Below are positions 23,555-35,129 of a DNA stretch of 64,000 nucleotides, in pieces. The DNA is taken from positions 4,998,398 through 5,062,397 of the forward strand of contig CAXIPT010000006.1 in NCBI GenBank assembly GCA_964030475.1, read 5' to 3'. Position numbers and translations under genes: made by a program. The DNA is from Tethya wilhelma. Taxonomy: Eukaryota; Porifera; Demospongiae; Tethyida; Tethyidae. The first letter of the stretch is position 1, and every line of letters begins with the position of its first letter. The notes under the pieces were generated by a model. It worked only from the letters and a program-made list of their open reading frames with translations, searched no databases and was not told the origin of the DNA.

Positions 23555-25726
23555 ATGCTCAAGTTTGCAGTCTGTTTTGTTGTGCTTACATTGGCTGTAT
23601 TAGAAGCAACTTGCTTCCAGAAAGCCGAAGATTTCAACATTGCAACCATCTACCTGGTCTCCTCCTGCCATCTGGATGTTGGGTTTGCAGACACAGCTGC
23701 CAAAGTTGTGAATGAGTACTTTGACAAGTACTTTCCAGAAGCAATAGAGAATGCCGAGTTACTTAGGGATCATGGTGGAGAGGAGCGATTGGTGTTCACG
23801 ACTCATTCATTTCTTGTCTATCTCTATTTGAACTGTGATAAATTCCCTACTGACTTGGGACTGCACTGTCCTTCCCAATCTGCAGTTAGTGATTTCAAAG
23901 AGGCTGTCAACAGAGGTGATATTGTATGGCATGCCTTTCCTTTCAATTCTCAGATGGAATTCTACGATGAGTCTCTTGCAGAGTTTGGGTTCAAACTTTC
24001 TCACATGCTAGACAAAGAGTTTGGACTGCCACCAAAGATAACAATGAGTCAAAGAGACGTTCCCGGCACCACAAGATCCCTCATTCCATTAATGGAAAAA
24101 CATGGTATCAAAGCAATAACAGTTGGTGTTAACAGTGCTTCCATGCCTCCAGCTGTACCAAGTGCTTTCCTGTGGAAGGACCCCACATCTGATTCTGAGG
24201 TGATAGGCATGTGGCACCCACATGGTTATGGAGGAAGCGATGGACCAAACTTAGATAGCATGGTTATTGTACCTGGGCTACAAGAAGCACTTGCATTTGC
24301 CATCAGACAAGACAATACTGGTCCACCTTCAGCCTTAGAAGTAATGAAAAACTATTTTAGTTTAAATATTATGTTTCCCAACGCTAACATTATTGCCTCA
24401 GGATATGATGCTTTTGTAAGCAAGCTCATTGAAGTGAAATCTCAACTTCCTGTGCACACTAAAGAAATTGGAGACACGTGGATTCACGGAGTGGCCTCTG
24501 ATCCTTGGAAGACTGCTGTGACAAGAGAAATAATGAGACAGAGATCAAGTTGTATCACTAGTGGAAATTGTTCGACCGATAGTGAGAACATGGTGATGTT
24601 CTCAACTCTACTGCTCAAGAATGGCGAACACACGTGGGGTAAAGATGTGAAGACGTACCTTCATGACACTACAAATTGGCAGAATGATGAGTTGAATCAG
24701 CATATCAATAACAGCAATTTCATAGACATTGCTGAATCATGGATAGAGCAACGTAACTGGGGGCTGAAAACAGACCTTCTTGAACAGGACAATCCACTTC
24801 GACACAAAATACACAAGGCTATCGATGATATGAAGTTTGACGGTTCCATATCCACAGATGGATACACTAAAATAAAAGATGTTGAGAAGATGCTTTCCTG
24901 TGGTGGAATAAAAATAAAATTTTCTTCTGAAAATGGCTATATAGAGTACCTTGAAGATACAAGGACACACCCTCCTAAGCTGTACTCAGATAGTGACAGC
25001 CCTCTTGCCCAGTTTAAGTACCAAACTTTCACTAATGAAGACTATGATACATTCTTTTTAGACTATTTTATGGATCCTGGTCTATCTTTTGCTCCTAAGG
25101 ATTTTGGAAAGCCAGGTTTGCCTAAAACAGAGAAGTTAGACCTCCTCCCTAAACTTCACTCCATCTGGCTTAAAGACAATAGTAAAATGTGTGAGTTTCT
25201 TGTTAATACTCGGTACGATTCACTAGCTACAAATGTCACCACAGATTTTGGAGCACCTCAACAAGTATGGACACAATTTTCGGTGCCAAAGACTGCCATA
25301 TCTGGTACTCCCATTGAAGTAAACATCACTCTTTACATTGTGAGTAAGACTGCCACTAGAATTCCTGAATCACTCTCCCTCTACTTCAAACCTGAAGGGG
25401 TAGACCCTACACTAATGACTGTGAGTAAACTAGGAGAGTACATTGGAGTGCTGGATGTGGTGAAGAATGGCAGCAAGCATCTTCATGCCAGTGATAGAGG
25501 TATAGCCTATGGAGAGAAGGGGCTCAAGTTTGAGTCACTGGACACCAGTGTTGTTTGTATTGGGTACCCAACTCCATTTCCCACTCCAATGGAACAGCCA
25601 GATGTGACCAAAGGCTTTTCTTTCAACATCTACAACAATATCTGGGGAACTAACTACATCATGTGGTACCCTTATCTACCAGAAGATACTTCTTCAAAGT
25701 ATCGCTTTAAAATGACTATTCCATGA
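23555..25726 (+). CDS. GH38/DUF5054-like secreted glycosidase, copy 2 (intact)
   Basis: A single-exon gene of 723 residues. The first methionine is followed by a clear signal peptide (FAVCFVVLTLAVLEATCF). The zinc-site-like H39-x-D41 lies in SSCHLDVGF. Downstream come WHAFPFNSQMEFYDESL, SQRDVPGTTRSLIP, LWKDPTSDSEVIGMWHPHGYGG, IGDTWIHGVASDPWKT and LLKNGEHTWGKD, and several N-glycosylation sequons (NVT, NIT). By analogy with GH38 it would be a zinc-dependent retaining glycosidase acting in the secretory path or outside the cell. Substrate is unknown and the catalytic nucleophile is not assigned with certainty (the Asp of SQRDVPG is a candidate). The start is 176 bp after the stop of copy 1. Segment 24187-24330 is nearly identical to part of copy 5. 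Confidence 0.8.
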   Translation: MLKFAVCFVVLTLAVLEATCFQKAEDFNIATIYLVSSCHLDVGFADTAAKVVNEYFDKYFPEAIENAELLRDHGGEERLVFTTHSFLVYLYLNCDKFPTDLGLHCPSQSAVSDFKEAVNRGDIVWHAFPFNSQMEFYDESLAEFGFKLSHMLDKEFGLPPKITMSQRDVPGTTRSLIPLMEKHGIKAITVGVNSASMPPAVPSAFLWKDPTSDSEVIGMWHPHGYGGSDGPNLDSMVIVPGLQEALAFAIRQDNTGPPSALEVMKNYFSLNIMFPNANIIASGYDAFVSKLIEVKSQLPVHTKEIGDTWIHGVASDPWKTAVTREIMRQRSSCITSGNCSTDSENMVMFSTLLLKNGEHTWGKDVKTYLHDTTNWQNDELNQHINNSNFIDIAESWIEQRNWGLKTDLLEQDNPLRHKIHKAIDDMKFDGSISTDGYTKIKDVEKMLSCGGIKIKFSSENGYIEYLEDTRTHPPKLYSDSDSPLAQFKYQTFTNEDYDTFFLDYFMDPGLSFAPKDFGKPGLPKTEKLDLLPKLHSIWLKDNSKMCEFLVNTRYDSLATNVTTDFGAPQQVWTQFSVPKTAISGTPIEVNITLYIVSKTATRIPESLSLYFKPEGVDPTLMTVSKLGEYIGVLDVVKNGSKHLHASDRGIAYGEKGLKFESLDTSVVCIGYPTPFPTPMEQPDVTKGFSFNIYNNIWGTNYIMWYPYLPEDTSSKYRFKMTIP

Positions 25727-26446
25727 GTTAATATAATGTTACAATGATAGCAATGGTATTCATGATAAGTTTCTTTAATTTGTGAATGTTGTTGTATGCA
25801 TGCCTGATAAAAAGATTTATTGCTATCACAACTGTTGCAACTCATGATCATCATGTGGTTATAGGTGTCACTGTAAGTGAATAATAATTTAACAGTTTAG
25901 GAATGCATGGGCAGTGGTCTAAAAAGTAACGAAACATGGTCATTGAAGACTCATTTCGGCACATGACTACTTAATTTATTTCAAGTTTCAATCTCAATCA
26001 ATATGCCAGAGTATATGTTCAAATTATAGATCTGATTCAGAGTTACAAATTTAGGGCAATTATTCAGCTAATAAAGTATATATATTTATAGGCATTGCCG
26101 CAATCTAAGTGAACACTTTCAGTTTGGAGCATAAAGAAATGAAATAGTCAATCCACTCTTGCCTTGTTTCTTTACTTTTTAGAGCACTGCTGATTCCTAC
26201 AAATTTTTAAATTACATGTTTATGATTCACTATTTCCAACATTAAGATGCTCAAATGCATGCAAGGAGATCGACCATCAATCTATGACTGGCCAGTCTCG
26301 CATGAGCAAGTAGACATTGGAATCTGGATGCGCATGGTCGATTGGTGATCTTTACCTATTTGAATTTGACAATATGGGATATGGGATGCAGTTGACCCAT
26401 ACTGACTGATTCCCTACTGTAATCTGTAATTGTTGAAGCGATTAAG
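25727..26446. other. Intergenic spacer between GH38-like copies 2 and 3
   Basis: Presumably holds the terminator of copy 2 and the promoter of copy 3. Positions 25907-25975 resemble 39385-39455 (gggcagtgg ... atggtc ... cagcacatga), so a short dispersed repeat may be present. No RNA gene or ORF is seen. Confidence 0.45.
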
Positions 26447-28600
26447 ATGTACAAGTTTGAACTCTGCTTTTTTGTGCTTTCATTAGCTGTACTACAAGCA
26501 ATTTGCTTCCAGAAAACTGATGATTCTAACATTACAACCATCTATCTAGTCTCCTCCTGCCATCTGGATGTTGGGTTTGTAGACACAGCTGCCAATGTTG
26601 TGAATCTTTACTTTGACGAGTACTTTCCAGCAGCAATAGAGAATGCTAAAACACTTACTTCTACGGGTGGAGAAGAGCGATTGGTGTTTACGACTCATTC
26701 ATTTCTCGTCTATCTTTACTTGAACTGTGATAAATACTTAGGATTGCACTGTCCTTCCCAATCTGCAGTTAATAATTTTACCGAGGCTGTCAAGAGAGGT
26801 GATATTGTGTGGCATGCTTTTCCTTTCAATTCTCAGATGGAATTCTATGATGAGTCTCTTGCAGAGTTCGGGTTCAAATTGACTCACATGCTAGACAAAG
26901 AGTTTGGACTGCCACCAAAGGTAACAATGAGTCAAAGAGATGTTCCTGGCACCACAAGATCACTCATTCCAATCATGGAACGAAATGGCATTAAAGCAAT
27001 CACAGTCGGTGTGAATGGTGTTTCCATGCCTCCAGCTGTACCAAGTGCTTTTCTATGGAAGGACTCCACATCTGGTTCTGAGGTGATAGGCATGTGGCAC
27101 CCACGAGGTTATGGAGGAGCCTATGGACTGAGCTTGAATAGTATGGTTATCATACCTGGATTAAATGAAGCATTGGCTTTTTCTATCAGAAGGGACAATA
27201 GTGGTCCACCTCCAGTTTCAGAAGTGAAGAAAAATTATGCTACTTTGAAGACCTTGTTTCCTAATGCTAACATCATTGCTTCAGGATACGATGCTTTTGT
27301 AAACAAGCTTGTAGACTCTGAAGCAAAATCTCAACTTCCTGTGTACACTGGAGAAATTGGAGACACGTGGATCCACGGAGTGGCCTCTGATCCTTGGAAG
27401 ACTGCTGTGACAAGAGAAGTAATGAGACAGAGATCAAGTTGTATCACTAGCGGAGATTGTTCCACTGATAGTGAGAACATGGTGATGTTCTCAACTCTAC
27501 TGCTGAAGAATGGCGAACACACGTGGGGTAAAGATGTTAACAGGTACCTTCATGACACTACAAATTGGCAGAATAATGAATTGTACAAGCACATGAATGA
27601 CAGCAATTTTGTAGACATCACTAATTCATGGATTGAACAGCGCAACTGGGGATTAAATGTAAGCTTTATTAAACCAGGCAATCCACTTAAAAACCAAATT
27701 AATTTGGCTATTGATGATATGAGATTCAACGGTTCCATATATACCTACGGATACACTCAAATAACTGACCTTGATAAGATGCTTTCTTGTGGAGCACTAA
27801 CAATGAAATTTTCATCTGAAAATGGTTATATAGAGTACCTTGAAGATACTCGGACAAATCCTCCTAAGCTGTACGCAGATAGTGACAGCCCTCTTGCTCA
27901 GTTTAAGTACCAAACCTTCACTAATGATGACTACACTATCTACCTCAAAGAGTATATGAATGGTGCTTTATCTGGGGATTTTACTAAACATGGTTTGCCT
28001 AAAACAGAGAAGCTAGACCTCCTTCCTAATCTCCATTCCATCTGGTTCAAGGAAGACAGTAAAATGTGTGAGTTTCTTGTAAATGTTGAGTATGACTCGT
28101 CAACAAATGTTACAATAAATTACGGAGCACCCAGACAAGTGTGGACACAAGTTTCAGTGCCAAAAACTGCCCTATCAGGTATTCCCATTGAAGTAAACAT
28201 CACTCTCTATATTGTAAACAAGACTGCCACTAGAATTCCTGAATCACTCTCCCTCTACTTCAAACCAGAAGGGGTAGACCCTACACTAATGACTGTGAGT
28301 AAACTAGGAGAGTACGTTGGAGTGCTGGATGTGTTGAAGAATGGCAGCAAGCATCTTCATGCCAGTGATAGAGGTATAGCCTATGGAGAGAAGGGGCTCA
28401 AGTTTGAGTCACTGGACACCAGTGTTGTTTGTATTGGGTACCCAACTCCATTTCCCATTCCAATGGAACAGCCAGATGTGACCATAGGCTTTTCCTTTAA
28501 CATCTACAACAATATCTGGGGAACTAACTACATCATGTGGTACCCTTATCTACCAGAAGATGCTTCTTCAAAGTATCGCTTTAAAATGACTATTCCATGA
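26447..28600 (+). CDS. GH38/DUF5054-like secreted glycosidase, copy 3 (intact)
   Basis: Single exon, 717 residues, with a signal peptide (LCFFVLSLAVLQAICF) starting at the first methionine. All shared blocks are present: SSCHLDVGF (H-x-D), WHAFPFNSQMEFYDESL, SQRDVPGTTRSLIP, NGEHTWGKD and the conserved C-terminal ~110 residues. It carries MWHPRGYGG instead of MWHPHGYGG: the histidine of this block is replaced by arginine only in this copy, which may matter if that residue binds metal or substrate. It lies 720 bp after copy 2 and 170 bp before the start chosen for copy 4, same strand. Its C-terminal nucleotides are near-identical to those of its neighbours. Confidence 0.8.
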   Translation: MYKFELCFFVLSLAVLQAICFQKTDDSNITTIYLVSSCHLDVGFVDTAANVVNLYFDEYFPAAIENAKTLTSTGGEERLVFTTHSFLVYLYLNCDKYLGLHCPSQSAVNNFTEAVKRGDIVWHAFPFNSQMEFYDESLAEFGFKLTHMLDKEFGLPPKVTMSQRDVPGTTRSLIPIMERNGIKAITVGVNGVSMPPAVPSAFLWKDSTSGSEVIGMWHPRGYGGAYGLSLNSMVIIPGLNEALAFSIRRDNSGPPPVSEVKKNYATLKTLFPNANIIASGYDAFVNKLVDSEAKSQLPVYTGEIGDTWIHGVASDPWKTAVTREVMRQRSSCITSGDCSTDSENMVMFSTLLLKNGEHTWGKDVNRYLHDTTNWQNNELYKHMNDSNFVDITNSWIEQRNWGLNVSFIKPGNPLKNQINLAIDDMRFNGSIYTYGYTQITDLDKMLSCGALTMKFSSENGYIEYLEDTRTNPPKLYADSDSPLAQFKYQTFTNDDYTIYLKEYMNGALSGDFTKHGLPKTEKLDLLPNLHSIWFKEDSKMCEFLVNVEYDSSTNVTINYGAPRQVWTQVSVPKTALSGIPIEVNITLYIVNKTATRIPESLSLYFKPEGVDPTLMTVSKLGEYVGVLDVLKNGSKHLHASDRGIAYGEKGLKFESLDTSVVCIGYPTPFPIPMEQPDVTIGFSFNIYNNIWGTNYIMWYPYLPEDASSKYRFKMTIP

Positions 28601-28770
28601 TTTAACATAACACCAATGCTGCAATAGTATGATACATGTTAATAAACCTCTTGTGAATATTGTTTTATGCATACCTGATAAATCGATTCATTGCTATCAC
28701 AGCTGTTGTAACTCATGATCATCATGTGGTTACAGATGCCATGAAAGGGCATTGTAAAACAGTGATCAAG

Positions 28771-30805
28771 ATGCACAATTGCAAGTTTAGAGTCATTTTT
28801 ATTGTGCTTTCATTAGCTCTTCTAAAAGCAGCTTGCTTCCAGAAAGCTGAAGATTCTAACATTACAACCATCTACCTGGTCTCCTCCTGCCATCTGGATG
28901 TTGGGTTTGCAAACACAGCTGCCAACATTGTGAATGAGTACTTTGACAAGTACTTCCCAGCAGCAATAGAGAATGCTAAAACACTTACTTCTCTTGGTGG
29001 AGAAGAGGGATTGGTATTCACGACTCATTCATTTCTTGTCTATCTTTATTTGAACTGTGATAAATTCCCTGCTGACTTAGGATTGCACTGTCCTTCCCAA
29101 TCTGCAGTTAGTGATTTCAAAGATGCTGTCAAGAGAGGTGATATTGTGTGGCATGCTTTCCCCTTCAATTCTCAGATGGAAGTCTATGATGTGTCTCTTG
29201 CAGAGTTTGGATTCAAATTGACTCACATGCTAGACAAAGAGTTTGGACTACCACCAAAGATAACAATGAGTCAAAGAGACGTTCCTGGCACCACAAGATC
29301 ACTTATTCCAATCATGGACAGAAATGGCATTAAAGCAATCACAGTTGGTGTGAATGGTGCTTCTATGCCTCCAGCTGTACCAAGTGCTTTTCTATGGAAG
29401 GACCCCACATCTGGTTCTGAGGTGATAGGCATGTGGCACCCACATGGTTATGGAGGACTGGACATAGGTAGTATAGTTATCATACCTGGTTACAATGAAG
29501 CACTGGCTTTTGGTATCAGAGGTGATAATAGTGGTCCACCTTCAGTCACAGAAGTGAAGAAAAATTATGCTATTTTGAAGTCCATGTTTCCTAATGCTAC
29601 CATTGTGGCTTCAGGATATGATGCATTTGTGAACAAGCTTGTAGACTCTGAAGCAAAATCTCAACTTACTGTGTACACCGATGAAATTGGAGACACATGG
29701 ATTCACGGAGCGGCCTCTGATCCTTGGAAGACTGCTGTGTCAAGAGAAATAATGAGACAGAGATCAAGTTGTATCACTAGCGGAGATTGTTCCACAGATA
29801 GTGAAAGCCTAGTGATGTTCTCAACCCTACTATTAAAGAATGGCGAACACACGTGGGGTAAAGATGTGAAGAAGTATCTTCATGACACCAAGAACTGGCA
29901 GAATGATGAACTGCGCCAGCACATCAACGACAGCAATTTCGTAGATATGGTTAAGTCATGGATAGAACAGCGTAATTGGGGGTTTAATTTGAGCCTTCTT
30001 GAGCAAGACAATCCACTTCGAGATAAAATAAGCACGGCTATTGATGATATGAAGTTCGATGGCTCCATATCAACAGATGGATACACTCAAGAAACTGATA
30101 TTGGAAAAGTGTTTCTTTGTGGAGGACTGAATATGAAATTTTCACGTGATAATGGGATAGAGCTCCTTGAAGATATTAGGACAAAACGTACTAAACAATA
30201 TGCTGATATTTACAACATACTTGCTCAATTCAAGTACCAAACCTTCACTACTGATGACTATGCTGCTTTCTTTAGTGACTATATGCTGAGTCCTAAGCTT
30301 TCTTTTATTCCAATGGATTTTGGTAAGCCAGGGTTGCCTAAAATGCAGCGGGTTGACTACTTCCCATGTATTCAATCCATATGGTTTAAGGAAGACAGCA
30401 ACAAGTGTGAGTTTCTAGTCAAAGCTGAGTATGATCCACCTGAGTGTTTAAGAAATGCTACGACAGATTTAGGAGCACCTAAACAAGTATGGACACAATA
30501 TTCAGTGCCAAAGATCAACGTATCTGGTACAGCCATTGAAGTAAACATCACTCTCTATATTGTGAATAAGACTACTACTAGAATTCCTGAATCACTCTCC
30601 CTCTACTTCAAACCAGAAGGGGTAGACCCTACATTAATGACTGTGAGTAAACTAGGAGAGTACATTGGAGTGCTGGATGTGTTGAAGAATGGCAGCAAGC
30701 ATCTTCATGCCAGTGATAGAGGTATAGCCTATGGAGAGAAGGGGCTCAAGTTTGAGTCACTGGACACCAGTGTTGTTTGTATTGGGTACCCAACTCCATT
30801 TCCCA
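28771..30805 (+). CDS. GH38/DUF5054-like secreted glycosidase, copy 4 (3' end cut by assembly join)
   Basis: An open frame exists from 28660. The methionine at 28771 is preferred because it is followed directly by a signal peptide (FRVIFIVLSLALLKAACF) like those of copies 2 and 3. The shared blocks follow (SSCHLDVGF, SQRDVPGTTRSLIP, NGEHTWGKD). WHAFPFNSQMEVYDVSL differs from the EFYDES of the others, losing the acidic E. The frame runs into the single N at 30806 about 45 residues before the expected end. The last ~79 bp before the N are repeated right after the N at 33039, which shows where the missing end lies. Confidence 0.75.
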
Positions 30806-30806
30806 N

Positions 30807-31192
30807 CAATGTACTCTCCCAGTTTACTTACAGTCATTAGTGTAGGGTCTACCCCTTCTGGTTTGAAGTAGAGGGAGAGTGATTCAGGAATTCTAGTGGC
30901 AGTCTTACTCACAATGTAGAGAGTGATGTTTACTTCAATGGGAGCACCTGACACATTGGTCTTTGGTACCGTAACCTGCGTCCAAACTTTACTTGGTGCT
31001 CCGTAATCACGAGTCACGTTCAACAATGGATCAAACTCAGCTCTGAGGAGGTAGTCACATTTCACATCATCCTCTTTGAGCCAGAGGGCTTTGTATGAAG
31101 GAGAGATATCGAGTTTCTCCGTCTTGGGCAACCCTGCCTTACTGAAATAGGGTAGAACGTACTCAAGTGACTTGAGGACTGGGACAGCTGGT
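30807..31192 (-). pseudogene. Inverted GH38-like fragment, C-terminal part
   Basis: Minus-strand coding for the segment GLPKTEKLDISPSYKALWLKED to SKLGEYI of the GH38-like family, ending abruptly at the N at 30806. It extends rightward in the same frame for about 16 residues to a possible acceptor at 31193-31194. It belongs to the contig placed in reverse orientation between the two single Ns, so it is best treated as part of another paralogue or allele. Confidence 0.6.
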
Positions 31193-31825
31193 CTGCAGCA
31201 TAAAAATGGTCAACTTTCAACCTCCTCCCTGACAAAACTCCTAGCTGCAATGCACAAACAATTGTATTATTTGGGTAGACCATTGTATAAGGAAGCTGGA
31301 TATCATTAAAAGCCACGCCCACTAATTAATTAGTAGCCACGTGGTACACGTAAACAAAAGCTGTTCACGGGTATATTTTGCAAAAAGCGGTGATGAAGAT
31401 CCATGAGTTAAGTAAGTTAAACTTGTTAGAAAGTATTCCCTACTTGGTTACTCTAAACTATCAGGAGGAGAAAAGGCTACCATTCTTATGTAAGTATTTA
31501 TTCCATAAAATGTAGTAAAAACAAATAACCACAAAAACGTTTACCAGCTATATCTATCTACAACACAAAAGTTTACTTACCTCCTTGAAATATATTTGTT
31601 AGGTATCCAAAAGGTAAACTTTGAGCACAAAAAACCTAGCTAAACTGTGGAGCAACATCACCGCTTTTAGCGTTTAGTTATTTGGCTCTAAATAAGTGGG
31701 CGTAGTACAGGCTCTAACTTGCGCACGTGACGTTCACATTAAAATTTGCATAAACATTCCTCATTAAGCGCATTGCGCGTGTGCGCGTTTACTCCCAGTC
31801 CTTAATGTACATGAGTATGATTTAC
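31193..31825. other. Non-coding insert splitting the inverted GH38-like fragment
   Basis: About 630 bp separates two parts of one GH38-like reading frame that are adjacent in all other copies. Near both ends are inverted sequences: acgcccacta with aaaaagcggtgatg at ~31315-31396, and catcaccgctttt with taagtgggcgta at ~31656-31704. A donor-like gtaaat at 31824 and an acceptor at 31193 exist, but the frames do not join in phase. It is therefore either a MITE-like insertion or a mis-join. Confidence 0.4.
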
Positions 31826-33038
31826 CGGGATCATAAATGTAGTCTTTGATAAACGAGGCATAGTCATCATTAGTGAACGTTTGGTACTTGAATTGAGCAA
31901 GAGGGTGAGTACTATCAGCGTACACTTTCAGAGATTGGCTTCTGGTATCTTCGAGGTACTCTATTGCTCCATTCTTTGATGAAAAGCCCATTCTTAAGCT
32001 ACCACAAGTCAAAATTCCCTCAACATGATCTGCCAGATAGTATTCTTCCGTGATAATGCCTCCATTGAAGGCCATTTTATTCACTCCCTGTTCAATCTTC
32101 GTTCGCAGTGGTGTGTTCTCATCCGTTTCAAGAATGTCCAGTGGAAATCCCCACTCTCGCTGTTCTATCCATGAGCCCATCGTTTCAAAAAAGTTCCGGT
32201 CGCGGATGTGTTTGTGAAATGCTTCATTCTCCCAGTTCTCTGTATCGTGAAGATACGAGAGGGTGTCCTTTGACCAGGTGTGTTCACCATTCTTTAATAG
32301 TAGGGTTGAGAACATCACCAGGCTTTCACTATCTGTGGAACAATCTCCGCTAGCGATACAACTTGATCTCTGTCTCATTACTTCTCTTGTAACAGCAGTC
32401 TTCCAAGGATCAGAGGCCACTCCGTGGATCCACGTGTCTCCAATTTCTCCAGTGAACACAGGAAGCTGAGACTTCACTGTTAAGAGTTTGTCCACATATG
32501 CATCATATCCTGAAGCAATGATCGTTGCTTTGGGAAAGAGACTCCTCAGTGTAGCATAGTTCTTTAGCACTTCTGCTACTGAAGGTGGACCAGTGTTGTC
32601 TTGTCTGATGGCAAATGCGAGTGCTTCTTGTAGCCCAGGTACAATAACCATGCTATCTAAGTTCGGTCCATCGCTTCCTCCATAACCATGTGGGTGCCAC
32701 ATGCCTATCACCTCAGAATCAGATGTGGGGTCCTTCCATAAGAAAGCACTTGGTACAGCTGGAGGCATAGAAGCACCATTCACACCAACTGTGATTGCTT
32801 TAATGCCATTTCTGTCCATGATTGGAATAAGTGATCTTGTGGTGCCAGGAACGTCTCTTTGACTCATTGTTATCTTTGGTGGTAGTCCAAACTCTTTGTC
32901 TAGCATGTGAGTCAATTTGAATCCAAACTCTGCAAGAGACACATCATAGACTTCCATCTGAGAATTGAAGGGGAAAGCATGCCACACAATATCACCTCTC
33001 TTGACAGCATCTTTGAAATCACTAACTGCAGATTGGNC
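31826..33038 (-). pseudogene. Inverted GH38-like fragment, middle part
   Basis: Minus-strand frame from the N at 33039 to about 31826, covering QSAVSDFKDAVKRGDIVWHAFP through NGEHTWSKD to FTNDDYASF. The first ~250 bp (32780-33038) follow copy 4 (29098 onward, including the EVYDVSL variant). The stretch 31880-32750 is base-for-base the same as copy 5 (35831-36700) at an offset of 3951. It is a mosaic lacking both ends. Confidence 0.7.
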
Positions 33039-33039
33039 T

Positions 33040-33259
33040 ATGGAGAGAAGGGGCTCAAGTTTGAGTCACTGGACACCAGTGTTGTTTGTATTGGGTACCC
33101 AACTCCATTTCCCACTCCAATGAAAGAACCAAGTCCAAGCTTAGGCTTTTCCTTCAACATCTACAACAATATCTGGGGGACTAACTACATCATGTGGTAC
33201 CCTTATCTACCAGAAGATGCTTCTTCAAAATATCGCTTTAAAATGACTATTCCAGGATG
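33040..33259 (+). CDS. GH38-like C-terminal fragment, probable end of copy 4
   Basis: It encodes the family C-terminus from YGEKGLKFES to FKMTIPG and a stop. The sequence directly after the N at 33039 repeats the last ~79 bp before the N at 30806, so it most likely continues copy 4. It differs from the other copies by PMKEPSPSLG instead of PMEQPDVTKG. Confidence 0.65.
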
Positions 33260-33299
33260 AACAGATTAGTTGTGACCGGTTGGGTTGTCAATATTGATT

Positions 33300-33400
33300 T
33301 TTTTTTTTTTTTTTTTTCGTTTGCATAATATCGTGGGAGGGGCTGGGTACGTACGTACGTAACGTGGGCGTTGACGTATGGTGCGCTTTATTTAGAAAAA
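33300..33400 (+). promoter_or_regulatory. Proximal promoter of RNF113A
   Basis: Includes a 19-base T run (33299-33317), a GC-box-like gggaggggctggg, a (tacg)n block at 33350-33361 and a CRE-like ttgacgta just before the start codon at 33401. Inferred from position only. Confidence 0.35.
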
Positions 33401-35037
<1,637 letters not shown>

Positions 35038-35129
35038 ACCAATCAGTACAGATTCAAACACTCACTCAGTGACACTCACACACAACTACTAACCAGTGCA
35101 CATTGTGTCCAGCAGAACATACTGTTTTT

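Noticed and set aside
31062..31322. Minus-strand frame starting in the GH38-like fragment
   Set aside because: It is out of frame with the conserved GH38-like coding of the same bases.
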